From contig DDFC01000028.1 in the NCBI GenBank assembly GCA_002336895.1, positions 1-60,968 of the forward strand: a DNA stretch of 60,968 nt, written 5' to 3'. Within the stretch, counting starts at the first letter, position 1; the number at the start of each line of letters is the position of its first letter. This DNA comes from Verrucomicrobiaceae bacterium UBA1938 (lineage in GTDB: Bacteria > Verrucomicrobiota > Verrucomicrobiia > Verrucomicrobiales > Verrucomicrobiaceae). Positions 27,284 through 34,772 of this stretch are shown piece after piece. The translations under genes were made by a program, and so were the position numbers. A model generated the notes under the pieces. It was not told the DNA's origin. It was given only the letters and a program-made list of their open reading frames with translations, and searched no databases.

Positions 27284-29839
27284 CTATCGTGTTTCCTTCA
27301 GCCCCCGCGCCTTGTCGATGAGCTGTAGAAACTCGCCACGATACCCCAGCTTGTCCGAGCCCTTGCCATCCAGGGCCAGGCGGCGCACCGTTTCCCAGCT
27401 CAGGGTGCCCTTGTAGCTGGAGTCCCGCAGCAGCAGCCCAAAACCAGCCACAGCGGCGCTGAATTTGTACTCCTCGCTGCTGGCGGTGAGCGTCTTCCCC
27501 TCATCCTTGACTGGTTTCTCGATGAGCTTGCTAAGGTCGCTGTCGGGCGCTTTGTAGCGCAGTTTCACGGTCATCACCTCGCCGCTCTTGGCAGCCTCGG
27601 CCAGCTGAGCAGGCGGAATGACCGGGGCCTGATACTTCAGGCTGTCCACCGCCCGGCGTGACTCCGCACCCGCAGGCAGATCGGCAGGCACCACCTCATA
27701 CAGCGCCACCACGCTGTGCCCTGCGCCGATCTCTCCGGCGTCCTTGGTGTCATCGTTAAAGTCCTCTTTGGCCAGCAGTCGATTTTCATAGCCGATCAGC
27801 CGGTAGCTTCGCACTAGGGTGGGATTGAACTCCACCTGGATTTTGACGTCTTTCGCGATGGTGTCCAGCGTGCCGCTCATCTGCTCCACCAGCACCTTGC
27901 GGGCTTCGCTGAGACTGTCGATGTAGGCGTAGTTGCCATTGCCCTTGTCGGCCAGGGTTTCCATGGTGCGGTCCTGCAGGTTGCCGCTGCCAAAGCCCAG
28001 CACACTGAGAAAGACACCCGTCTTTGCCTTGTGTTTGATGAGCTTTTCCAGTTCTTCCGGCGAGCTGACCCCCACATTGAAATCCCCGTCTGTACAAAGG
28101 ATGACACGGTTCACACCACCTTTGATAAATCCAGCCACGGCCTGCTCATACGCCAGCTTGATCCCCGCGCTGCCATGGGTGCTGCCCCCGGCGCTGAGGC
28201 GGTCGATCGCAGCCAGAATCTCGCTCTTTTTCTCGCCGCCAGTGGGCGGCAGCACCACGCCGCTGCTGCCTGAATAGACCACCATAGTCACATGGTCCCC
28301 TTCCCCCAGCTGCTCGGTGAGCATGCGCAGGGACTGCTGCACCAGCGGCAGCTTGGCGGGCTCGTTCATGGAGCCGGACACATCCACCAGGAAGACCAGA
28401 TTGCTGGGCTTGCGGTCCTTGTCCATCTCACGTCCCTTGATGGCGATGCGGGCCAGTCGATGCGTCGGCTGCCAAGGGCACGGCGCCATCTCGATGCGCA
28501 CGCCAAAGGGCTCCTTGGCATCGTGCGCCGGGCCTTCCTCGGATGTGGGAAAGTAATTGATCAGCTCCTCAATCCGCACCGCATCCGGCGGCGGCAGCAT
28601 GTTCTGGTTCAGAAAACGCCGCACATTGGCATACGAAGCGGTATCCACATCAATCGAGAGTGTGGACAACGGCTCCCGCGCCACCTCCTTCAGCTCGTTT
28701 TCGACGATGCGAGTGTAGGATTCGCCAGAAGCATCGGCTCGACCGAGAGCCTTCAAGGCCTCCTGCTTTTGTGCTGCCGGCTGAATGGTTGGGATGTCTT
28801 TACTTGCTACGTCCCCGACAAGATAGCCCTTATCAAGTCCCAGATAGTGTGCATCTGGCGCAGGTTCCATCACAGCAGCCACGGACGATGGCTTGGCCGC
28901 AGGAACAGATGTCGGCGCATCATCCCTCCCACCGGAGGCAAATATCATCCCCCCCGCACGCGTAGACGGTGTCAGACTCAGAGTCCCGCCATTGATCGTC
29001 GTTCCACCAGTGAATGTGTTCACACCGCTCAAGGTAGTCGGCACGGACGGAGGATTATTCCCGAGACCTGCAGGCGTGGAGACAAGAAGTGATGACGACT
29101 CCACACCATCTGTCTTCATGCCGGGCACAGGGGTTGCAGGAATCGGCATCTGTCTCATGTCGCCAAAATTCAATCCATAGGCCGTCTGATCCTGCAGCAT
29201 TTTCAATTCACTCACGTCACGGTCGGTCATCCCACCCTGATTCTTGGTCAAAGCTACAGAGCTAGAGACAGCCACTGTTTGCGGCGCTGCAGGCGGCGGC
29301 AGCTTGCCTGCCACAGCGGCCGTCTGCTTCTCCAGAGGAACGTTTTTTGCCGGCTGCCTTGTCGCAGTCTCCACATTGGAGTTCTTCTTTGCATCCACCG
29401 CCTTGGGCAGGCTGACTCTGACAGTCGGTTTGTCTGCGACGGCGATCTCCTGCGTTAAGCCCCCATGCCGACGAAACGCCGCCGACTGCCACGCCCAAAA
29501 CCCGCCCAAAACAACACACGCCGCCACGGCCAGTCGCACAATAACACCTATGTTCCAACGCGTGAAGCGTGGGGCGGGCGATTTCAGAGCAGGTGTCCCG
29601 CCTGCAGAGGGCTGGCGAGATGATCGCCCCACGGGCTGCACCTTGAGCTGGCAGCGCTGCTCTTCGGTAAAGGCTAGCGAGTCATCGCGTAGCTCACTCA
29701 GCAGAAAGTCGCAGAAGGCCTTTGTCTCGTCGGCCTTGAGTTTATCCTGGGGATTTTCAAGCAGGGCCGCCTCCAGATGCTGACGTTCTTCGGGGCTGGC
29801 TTCATCCAGCGCCCAGGCGGTGATTTGTTCCGGTTTCAT
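27284..29839 (-). CDS. Membrane-anchored VWA protein, YfbK-like, with anti-sigma-like N-terminus
   Basis: An 851-residue protein. Residues 1-60 look like the helical N-terminus of anti-sigma factors, and a membrane segment lies at about 97-117. A low-complexity periplasmic stretch follows, including an autotransporter-repeat-like motif at 268-291. Then come the YfbK-type N-terminal VWA-associated domain (ASYANVRRFLNQ), a VWA domain with MIDAS motif DVSGSM at 486-491, and a C-terminal DUF3520-like part (EVMTVKLRYKAPD). The ATG at 29839 is chosen over a TTG at 29845. It lies 19 bp after the ECF sigma gene, so the two probably form a sigma/anti-sigma-type pair. The ligand is unknown. Confidence 0.85.
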   Translation of the reverse strand: MKPEQITAWALDEASPEERQHLEAALLENPQDKLKADETKAFCDFLLSELRDDSLAFTEEQRCQLKVQPVGRSSRQPSAGGTPALKSPAPRFTRWNIGVIVRLAVAACVVLGGFWAWQSAAFRRHGGLTQEIAVADKPTVRVSLPKAVDAKKNSNVETATRQPAKNVPLEKQTAAVAGKLPPPAAPQTVAVSSSVALTKNQGGMTDRDVSELKMLQDQTAYGLNFGDMRQMPIPATPVPGMKTDGVESSSLLVSTPAGLGNNPPSVPTTLSGVNTFTGGTTINGGTLSLTPSTRAGGMIFASGGRDDAPTSVPAAKPSSVAAVMEPAPDAHYLGLDKGYLVGDVASKDIPTIQPAAQKQEALKALGRADASGESYTRIVENELKEVAREPLSTLSIDVDTASYANVRRFLNQNMLPPPDAVRIEELINYFPTSEEGPAHDAKEPFGVRIEMAPCPWQPTHRLARIAIKGREMDKDRKPSNLVFLVDVSGSMNEPAKLPLVQQSLRMLTEQLGEGDHVTMVVYSGSSGVVLPPTGGEKKSEILAAIDRLSAGGSTHGSAGIKLAYEQAVAGFIKGGVNRVILCTDGDFNVGVSSPEELEKLIKHKAKTGVFLSVLGFGSGNLQDRTMETLADKGNGNYAYIDSLSEARKVLVEQMSGTLDTIAKDVKIQVEFNPTLVRSYRLIGYENRLLAKEDFNDDTKDAGEIGAGHSVVALYEVVPADLPAGAESRRAVDSLKYQAPVIPPAQLAEAAKSGEVMTVKLRYKAPDSDLSKLIEKPVKDEGKTLTASSEEYKFSAAVAGFGLLLRDSSYKGTLSWETVRRLALDGKGSDKLGYRGEFLQLIDKARGLKETR
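28967..29038 (-). repeat. Autotransporter-associated-repeat-like motif inside the VWA gene
   Basis: Residues 268-291 of the VWA protein read TLSGVNTFTGGTTINGGTL in the middle, the signature of the autotransporter-associated beta-strand repeat (PATR), normally found in tandem in giant passenger domains. Only one copy is visible here, embedded in a linker between the membrane segment and the VWA-associated domain. Confidence 0.6.
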
Positions 29840-29858
29840 GATCAAAAAGCGAAAAGGG

Positions 29859-30419
29859 TTAGGCGAGGGCGGGTTTCAGTTTGGCGGGCTGCGGCTGCTC
29901 CAGGGCCTGCCATTTGGTTTTCAGAGCGGCGACACCGTGGTGGATCAGATAGCCCACGTTGCCGATGCTGGTCTGCATGGCGGCGCTGATCTGCTGGTAG
30001 TCGAGTCCGGCGATGAACTTGAGGCGCACCGCCTCGCGCTGTCGCACAGGCAGGGTCTCGATGAGCTCTCGCAGGGCCGTCGCGGTCTCGCGCTGCTCCA
30101 GGGCGTCGCTCGGCGCAGGGTCGGCGGCGGTTTCGAGGTCTAAAGTTTCTGTTTCCATGACGACAAGGCGGTTATGTTTGCGCTGGTGATCCAGCGCCCT
30201 GTTGCGGCACACGGTGAAGAGCCAGGGAGCCAGACGCTCTTTGTCGAGCGTGGCGATGTGCTGGCTGAGCTTCACAAACACGTCCTGCACGATGTCCCGC
30301 GCGTCTTCCAGGTCGCTCGTGTAACCATGCGCATAGCGGATGAGGGGCCGCTCATAGCGCTGCAGAGTTTCGAGGAAGAGATCGTGCGAATCGCTCATGT
30401 GGGTGTGTTCAGCGGGCAT
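29859..30419 (-). CDS. ECF-type RNA polymerase sigma factor
   Basis: A 186-residue sigma-70 family protein of the extracytoplasmic function type. Region 2 is LIRYAHGYTSDLEDARDIVQ with VFVKLSQHI, and region 4 is LPVRQREAVRLKFIAGLDYQ with the helix-turn-helix ISAAMQTSIGNVGYLIHHG. The start at 30419 (MPAEHTHMSD) is chosen because GGGGAGGA lies about 10 bases upstream; ATG 30398 is a shorter option without such a site. The gene directly downstream encodes a membrane VWA protein with an anti-sigma-like N-terminus, its likely partner. Confidence 0.9.
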   Translation of the reverse strand: MPAEHTHMSDSHDLFLETLQRYERPLIRYAHGYTSDLEDARDIVQDVFVKLSQHIATLDKERLAPWLFTVCRNRALDHQRKHNRLVVMETETLDLETAADPAPSDALEQRETATALRELIETLPVRQREAVRLKFIAGLDYQQISAAMQTSIGNVGYLIHHGVAALKTKWQALEQPQPAKLKPALA

Positions 30420-30513
30420 CACGGCTGAGTCCTCCCCATCTTGGAAAATATTTTCACCAAAGGCCAGCCGTATCGTGACGACACCCCTGAGGATGCCCTG
30501 GCACAGAACCACG

Positions 30514-30536
30514 CGCATGCACCAGCCGTGCATGCG
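30514..30536. repeat. Perfect 9-bp inverted repeat upstream of the sigma gene
   Basis: CGCATGCAC (30514-30522) and GTGCATGCG (30528-30536) flank CAGCC in the 166-bp gap between the ECF sigma start and the Mrp stop. It is a candidate operator for the sigma gene or an RNA hairpin after mrp's neighbour; no clear T run follows. A second shorter repeat lies 21 bp further right. Confidence 0.45.
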
Positions 30537-30557
30537 ACAACGCAAAAATCTACTCAC

Positions 30558-30572
30558 GCGCACTCCGTGCGC
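30558..30572. repeat. 6-bp inverted repeat next to the mrp stop
   Basis: GCGCAC (30558-30563) and GTGCGC (30567-30572) separated by three bases, just downstream of the Mrp stop at 30586 when read on the minus strand. It may act in transcript ending of mrp, but on the minus strand no T run follows directly. Confidence 0.3.
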
Positions 30573-30585
30573 AGCTAGGCGTGGT

Positions 30586-31623
30586 TTACTTCAGCTGCGA
30601 CGCGATGTCGCGGAAGGCTTTGGAAGAGGCCGACTTCGCCGGATCTTCCAGCGCAATCGGGTGCCCCTGGTCGCCGCATTCACGCACCTGCATCTCGATT
30701 GGGATCTGCCCCAGGAGCGGAACGCCCAGGCGCTTCGCCTCATGCTCGCCGCCGCCTTTGCCAAAAATGTGGTAGATCTGCCCGTCGCTCGGGCAAAGGA
30801 AGTAGCTCATGTTTTCGATGATGCCTAGGATCGGCACGTTCACCTTCTGGAACATGCCCACAGCCTTGCGTGCATCGATCAGCGCCACCTCCTGCGGGGT
30901 CGTCACAATGACGGCTCCATCCACCGCCACGGTCTGCACAATGGTGAGCTGGATGTCTCCCGTGCCCGGCGGCAGGTCCAGCACGAGCACGTCCAGATCG
31001 TCCCACGCCACCTGCCGCAAAAACTGCTGCGTGTAACGCGTAGCCACGGGGCCGCGCACAATCACTGGAGAGCCATCATCCAGCAGGAAGCCCATGGAGA
31101 TGAGTTGCACGCCGTATTTCTCCACCGGAATGATCTGCTGCTCGTCATTCTGGTAGGGACGCTCGTCTGTGCCAAACATGAGCGGGATGCTGGGGCCGTA
31201 GAGGTCACAATCGCAAAGCCCCACACGCAAACCACTCTGGCTGAGCGAGATGGCAAGATTAGACGCCACAGTGCTCTTGCCCACGCCGCCCTTGCCGGAG
31301 GCCACTGCGAGGATCTTCTTCACCCCGGGGATGCTCGATTTCCCGAGCTTTTCAGAGGCGGTGGTGCCTGCGCCGGGCGGGTCTTTGATGTCAAAATTAA
31401 GCTTCACCTCGCCCACGCCGGCCACCTTCTTCAGCACCTCCATGGCCTGCTCGTGGATCAGACGTGGGATGTTAGGGTCACGCGTGGTCACAGAGATCTC
31501 GACGGTGACATCACGCCCCTCAATCTGAATACCCTTCACCAGCCCAAAGGAGATGATGTCACGGCTGAAGCCTGGGTAGCGTACTTGGCCAAGGGCGGTG
31601 CGGATGTCTTGTTCGGTGGGCAT
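30586..31623 (-). CDS. mrp: Mrp/NBP35/ApbC family P-loop ATPase
   Basis: A 345-residue iron-sulfur cluster carrier-type ATPase. An N-terminal MIP18/DUF59 domain (residues 1-95, with RDIISFGLVKGIQ) precedes the P-loop domain with ILAVASGKGGVGKST (deviant Walker A), GLCDCDLYGPSIP and VLVLDLPPGTGDIQL. The C-terminal cysteine pair that carries the cluster (CPxC in most members) reads SYFLCPSDG here, so one Cys is missing. Start at ATG 31623 (MPTEQDIRTAL) is preferred over upstream frame. It stands alone between the sigma gene and glutamine synthetase. Confidence 0.93.
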   Translation of the reverse strand: MPTEQDIRTALGQVRYPGFSRDIISFGLVKGIQIEGRDVTVEISVTTRDPNIPRLIHEQAMEVLKKVAGVGEVKLNFDIKDPPGAGTTASEKLGKSSIPGVKKILAVASGKGGVGKSTVASNLAISLSQSGLRVGLCDCDLYGPSIPLMFGTDERPYQNDEQQIIPVEKYGVQLISMGFLLDDGSPVIVRGPVATRYTQQFLRQVAWDDLDVLVLDLPPGTGDIQLTIVQTVAVDGAVIVTTPQEVALIDARKAVGMFQKVNVPILGIIENMSYFLCPSDGQIYHIFGKGGGEHEAKRLGVPLLGQIPIEMQVRECGDQGHPIALEDPAKSASSKAFRDIASQLK

Positions 31624-31708
31624 GGGCGGGGTTGGGGATACGCCTGACGTAGCGTGGAAAGTCAAAAAGCGATAAGCAAAAAATGAAAAAGAGCGCCTGG
31701 GTGTGGCG

Positions 31709-31741
31709 CAAAAAAAACGCCGCCTGTTTCCAGGCGGCGTT
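31709..31741 (-). terminator. Rho-independent terminator of glutamine synthetase
   Basis: Read on the minus strand, AACGCCGCCTG (31741-31731) pairs perfectly over 11 bp with CAGGCGGCGTT (31726-31716) around a 4-base loop, and is followed by a run of T (plus-strand A at 31710-31717). It lies 29 bp after the glutamine synthetase stop and insulates mrp. Confidence 0.93.
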
Positions 31742-31769
31742 CGTGGAGAGTTCAGAACTCTGAAGCCGA

Positions 31770-32786
31770 TCAGGGCTTCGGAACTTCGGAGATCGTCTTG
31801 AGGATGCGGGAGGCGATCTGGTAAGGATTGCCCTGGCTGTTCGGACGACGGTCTTCCAGGTAGCCTTTCCAGCCGTTTTTCTTGAAGCTGTGCGGCACGC
31901 GGATGGAAGCACCACGGTCAGCGATACCCCAGGAGAACTTGTCGATGCTCTGGGTCTCATGCAGACCGGTGAGGCGCATGTGGTTGTCCGGACCATAGAC
32001 GGCGATGTGCTCGGCGCAGTTCTTGTCGAACTGGGCCATGAGGGCGAGGAAGTAGGGCTCGCCGCCGGTTTCACGCATGTACTTGGTGGAGAAGTTGGCG
32101 TGCATGCCGGAGCCGTTCCAGTCAGTGGCGCCCAGGGGCTTGCAGTGGTACTCGACGTCCACGCAATACTTTTCACAAAGGCGGTTCAGCAGGTAGCGGG
32201 CCACCCACACCTGGTCGGCGCAGGTCTTGGAGCCCTTGCCGAAGATCTGGAATTCCCACTGGCCCTTGGCCACTTCGGCGTTGATGCCTTCGTGGTTGAT
32301 GCCAGCGTCAAGGCAGAGGTCAAGGTGTTCCTCGACGATCTGACGGGCGATGTCGCCCACGTTCTTGTAGCCCACGCCCGTGTAGTAGGGGCCTTGGGGG
32401 GCGGGATAGCCGTTCTCGGGGAAACCGAGGGGGCGGCCGTCCTGATAGAGGAAGTACTCCTGCTCGAAGCCGAACCAGGCGTCCGGATCATCAAGGATCG
32501 TGGCACGGTCATTGGAGGCGTGGGGGGTGCCGTCGGCATTGTAAACTTCGCACATGACGAGCACGCCGTTCTTGCGGCTGCTGTCCGGATACACGGCCAC
32601 AGGCTTCAGCACGCAGTCTGAGCTGCCGCCAGGGGCCTGTTGGGTGGAGGAACCGTCAAAGCCCCAATCGGGCAGTTCTTCCAGCTTGGGGAAGCTGGCG
32701 AAATCTTTGAGCTGGGTCTTGCTGCGGAGGTTGCGGACCGGCTGATAACCGTCCAGCCAGATGTATTCGAGTTTGTATTTGGCCAT
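31770..32786 (-). CDS. glnII: Glutamine synthetase, GlnII (eukaryote-like) type
   Basis: A 338-residue glutamine synthetase making glutamine from glutamate, ammonia and ATP. Its length and motifs match the short type II enzymes rather than the ~470-residue GlnA. MAKYKLEYIWLDGYQPVRNL starts the beta-grasp part; LPDWGFDGSSTQQAPG, WFGFEQEYFLY, AGINHEGINAEVAKGQWEFQ, ATDWNGSGMHANFSTKY and GIADRGASIRVP hold substrate and metal ligands. The ATG at 32786 is clear; the longer frame is upstream leader. A sigma-54-like promoter lies ~75 bp upstream and a strong terminator follows, so it is probably a nitrogen-regulated single-gene unit. Confidence 0.96.
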   Translation of the reverse strand: MAKYKLEYIWLDGYQPVRNLRSKTQLKDFASFPKLEELPDWGFDGSSTQQAPGGSSDCVLKPVAVYPDSSRKNGVLVMCEVYNADGTPHASNDRATILDDPDAWFGFEQEYFLYQDGRPLGFPENGYPAPQGPYYTGVGYKNVGDIARQIVEEHLDLCLDAGINHEGINAEVAKGQWEFQIFGKGSKTCADQVWVARYLLNRLCEKYCVDVEYHCKPLGATDWNGSGMHANFSTKYMRETGGEPYFLALMAQFDKNCAEHIAVYGPDNHMRLTGLHETQSIDKFSWGIADRGASIRVPHSFKKNGWKGYLEDRRPNSQGNPYQIASRILKTISEVPKP

Positions 32787-32830
32787 GGTTGCTTGTGTAT
32801 ATTTTTTGCCCCATCCAAGAAGCGGGAGAA

Positions 32831-32850
32831 CCGCCGCCTGACGTCGGCGG
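32831..32850. other. GC-rich hairpin in the glutamine synthetase leader
   Basis: CCGCCG (32831-32836) and CGGCGG (32845-32850) flank 8 bases. On the minus strand it would sit at the very start of the predicted leader RNA, just after the start site expected from the sigma-54-like promoter. Function unknown. Confidence 0.4.
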
Positions 32851-32860
32851 GCACGAAATG

Positions 32861-32877
32861 AGCACTTCCCATGCCAG
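32861..32877 (-). promoter_or_regulatory. Sigma-54-like promoter for glutamine synthetase
   Basis: On the minus strand the sequence CTGGCATGGGAAGTGCT matches the RpoN consensus (TGGCACG-N4-TTGCW): invariant GG and GC are separated by exactly 10 bases. It points at glnII with a predicted leader of about 65 bases. Use of RpoN for glutamine synthetase is well known in proteobacteria; no enhancer-binding site was identified here. Confidence 0.5.
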
Positions 32878-33000
32878 ACGCGAGACAAATTTTCACCATC
32901 CCGCATTTTCCCCACCGGCTTCCCCCTCCTTTTTACCCGTTCTTCCCTGCCTTGAACGCACTTGCGCGTCAGTCGCCTGCACCGATGAGTGCGCCGCATC

Positions 33001-33402
33001 ATGCAAGAAGCCAAAAACACCCAGCGCGCCCTCGTACGCATCGGCTACGACGGCCGCGTGCACAAATACTTCCGCGGCTCCAACGCTGCGGACCGCTTCG
33101 CCAACGAGGTGAAGGTGCTTCAGGTGCTGGAGGAGCGCGGCTGCGACTACGTCCCCCGTGTGCTGGAGGCCCACCCGGACCAACTTTACCTCGTGACAAG
33201 CAATTGCGGTGCTGTGGTGGAAAGGATCAGTGAAGCCAAGCTGAAGGACCTCTTTGGTGGCCTGGAGCGCGACTACGGCGTGCGCCATGACGACCCCTTC
33301 ACCCGCAATGTGACCTACCGCCACAGCGACGGCCGGTTCTGCCTCATCGACTTCGAACTCGCCACCATCCTGGACGCCCCGTCTCCGAAACCTGCCGCAT
33401 GA
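33001..33402 (+). CDS. Minimal protein-kinase-fold protein
   Basis: A 133-residue protein with the ordered key residues of the protein kinase fold compressed into half the usual length: beta-3-like Lys22 (HKYF), alpha-C-like Glu36 (FANEVKVL), catalytic-loop-like D97/D98 with N103 (HDDPFTRN) and metal-binding Asp117 (LIDFEL, in place of DFG). The activation loop and C-lobe helices are missing, as in small lipopolysaccharide- and RIO-type kinases. ATG 33001 is preferred to a GTG at 32989. Its stop overlaps the next gene's start (ATGA, 33399-33402), and that gene encodes a PP2C phosphatase, so an opposing pair is likely. Activity is not proven. Confidence 0.68.
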   Translation: MQEAKNTQRALVRIGYDGRVHKYFRGSNAADRFANEVKVLQVLEERGCDYVPRVLEAHPDQLYLVTSNCGAVVERISEAKLKDLFGGLERDYGVRHDDPFTRNVTYRHSDGRFCLIDFELATILDAPSPKPAA

Positions 33403-34211
33403 GCGACACCCCAGCCCCTACCAACCATCAGATCCACTGGTCCGGCATGACCCACCCCGGACGCGTGCGTCAGAACAATGAAGACACCTTCCTGGCCCTC
33501 AACTTTGATGCGCGGGAGATGCGCTACTTAGGCAAGGTAGGCGAATCCTGCCTGGACACGGGAGACTTCGTTTTTGCCGTGAGCGACGGCATGGGCGGGG
33601 CCAAGTCGGGGGAGTTTGCCAGCAAGATCGCTGCGGAAAAGATCACCCGCTTGCTGCCCAGGAGTTTCAAGCAGTCCGCCCAGCACATGACCGTGGGTTA
33701 TGGAGACGTGCTGATCGAGCTCTTTCACGCCATCCAGAAAGACCTGCTGCACCTGGGTCGCCACTACGAGGAGTGCCGCGGCATGGGAGCCACCCTGAGC
33801 CTTGGCTGGTTCACTCCCGGCTGGATGCACTTTGCCCATGTGGGAGACAGCCGCATCTACTGGCTGCCCAAGGGCGGACAGATGAAACAGCTCACGCACG
33901 ACCACACCTACGCTGGATGGCTGCTGCGCAAAGGCGAGATCAACGAGCGCCAGGCCCGCACACACCCGCGCAAGAGCGTGCTCATGCAGGTGCTGGGTGC
34001 CAGCAGCCAGAACCTGGACCCCCAGATTGGCTCCGTTCAATACGAAGCTGGAGACCGCTTTCTCTTCTGCACGGACGGCGTGATCGACGGCATCTGGGAC
34101 CGCCGGCTGGGGGACATGCTGGTGAAGGATGATGCCAGGGCCATCGTGGACTACGCCGTGGCAGAATCCGGCAGGGACAATGCCAGCGCAGTCGTGGTGG
34201 AGATAGCTTGA
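33399..34211 (+). CDS. PP2C family protein serine/threonine phosphatase
   Basis: A 270-residue PPM/PP2C phosphatase, cytoplasmic and without membrane segments. All the metal-binding motifs are present in order: GRVRQNNEDTF, FAVSDGMGGAKSGE, FAHVGDSRIYWL, FLFCTDGVIDG and GRDNASAVVVE. It should dephosphorylate Ser/Thr in a Mn/Mg-dependent way. Its ATG overlaps the stop of the mini-kinase gene, so the two proteins are probably made in fixed ratio and act on the same target. It ends 88 bp before the CBS gene. Confidence 0.95.
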   Translation: MSDTPAPTNHQIHWSGMTHPGRVRQNNEDTFLALNFDAREMRYLGKVGESCLDTGDFVFAVSDGMGGAKSGEFASKIAAEKITRLLPRSFKQSAQHMTVGYGDVLIELFHAIQKDLLHLGRHYEECRGMGATLSLGWFTPGWMHFAHVGDSRIYWLPKGGQMKQLTHDHTYAGWLLRKGEINERQARTHPRKSVLMQVLGASSQNLDPQIGSVQYEAGDRFLFCTDGVIDGIWDRRLGDMLVKDDARAIVDYAVAESGRDNASAVVVEIA

Positions 34212-34299
34212 GCAGCCTTCACCGCACAACATCCGGCCACCCATCCCCAAACGGCGCGGAGCAGCACCGGGACATCGACTGCATGTTTCATCACCAACC

Positions 34300-34719
34300 A
34301 TGAAACGCAACGATCCCATCTCCCACATCATGTCCCGCAACGTGGTCACCGCACACCACGGCGATCCCATTTCCAAAGTACGCTCCCTCGTCCGCGAACA
34401 CGGCGTCCATCACATCCCCGTCGTCAATGGCGACCAGCTCGTCGGCATCATCACGTGGACCGACATCCTCCGCGTCAGTTTTGGCGACGCCTTCCAAACC
34501 GATGAGCGCACTGTGGACGCCACGCTGGACCACACTCTCACGCTCGAGCAGGTCATGCAGAAAAACCCCGTCACCCTGGCGGAAACCGGCACTGTCCGAG
34601 AGGCGGCGGAGCTTCTTGCAGGCGGCAGCTTCCACTCCCTCCCCATCGTCTCTGGCGGCAAACTCGTCGGCATCGTGACCTCCACCGACATCATCAAGTA
34701 TCTGCTCGATCAGTTTTAG
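34300..34719 (+). CDS. Two-CBS-domain protein
   Basis: A 139-residue protein made of a CBS pair (Bateman module) and nothing else. Each half shows the CBS pattern: IMSRNVVTAHHGDPISKVRS then HHIPVVNGDQLVGIITWTDI, and VMQKNPVTLAETGTVREAAE then HSLPIVSGGKLVGIVTSTDI. Such modules bind AMP, ATP or related ligands and regulate partners. Same strand as the kinase/phosphatase pair, so it may sense energy state for that pair, but this rests on position only. Confidence 0.92.
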   Translation: MKRNDPISHIMSRNVVTAHHGDPISKVRSLVREHGVHHIPVVNGDQLVGIITWTDILRVSFGDAFQTDERTVDATLDHTLTLEQVMQKNPVTLAETGTVREAAELLAGGSFHSLPIVSGGKLVGIVTSTDIIKYLLDQF

Positions 34720-34772
34720 GAAGCCGCATTCTTCTTTGCCGTGCGCCCAATGCTGAGATAGGGTGCCCCAGC

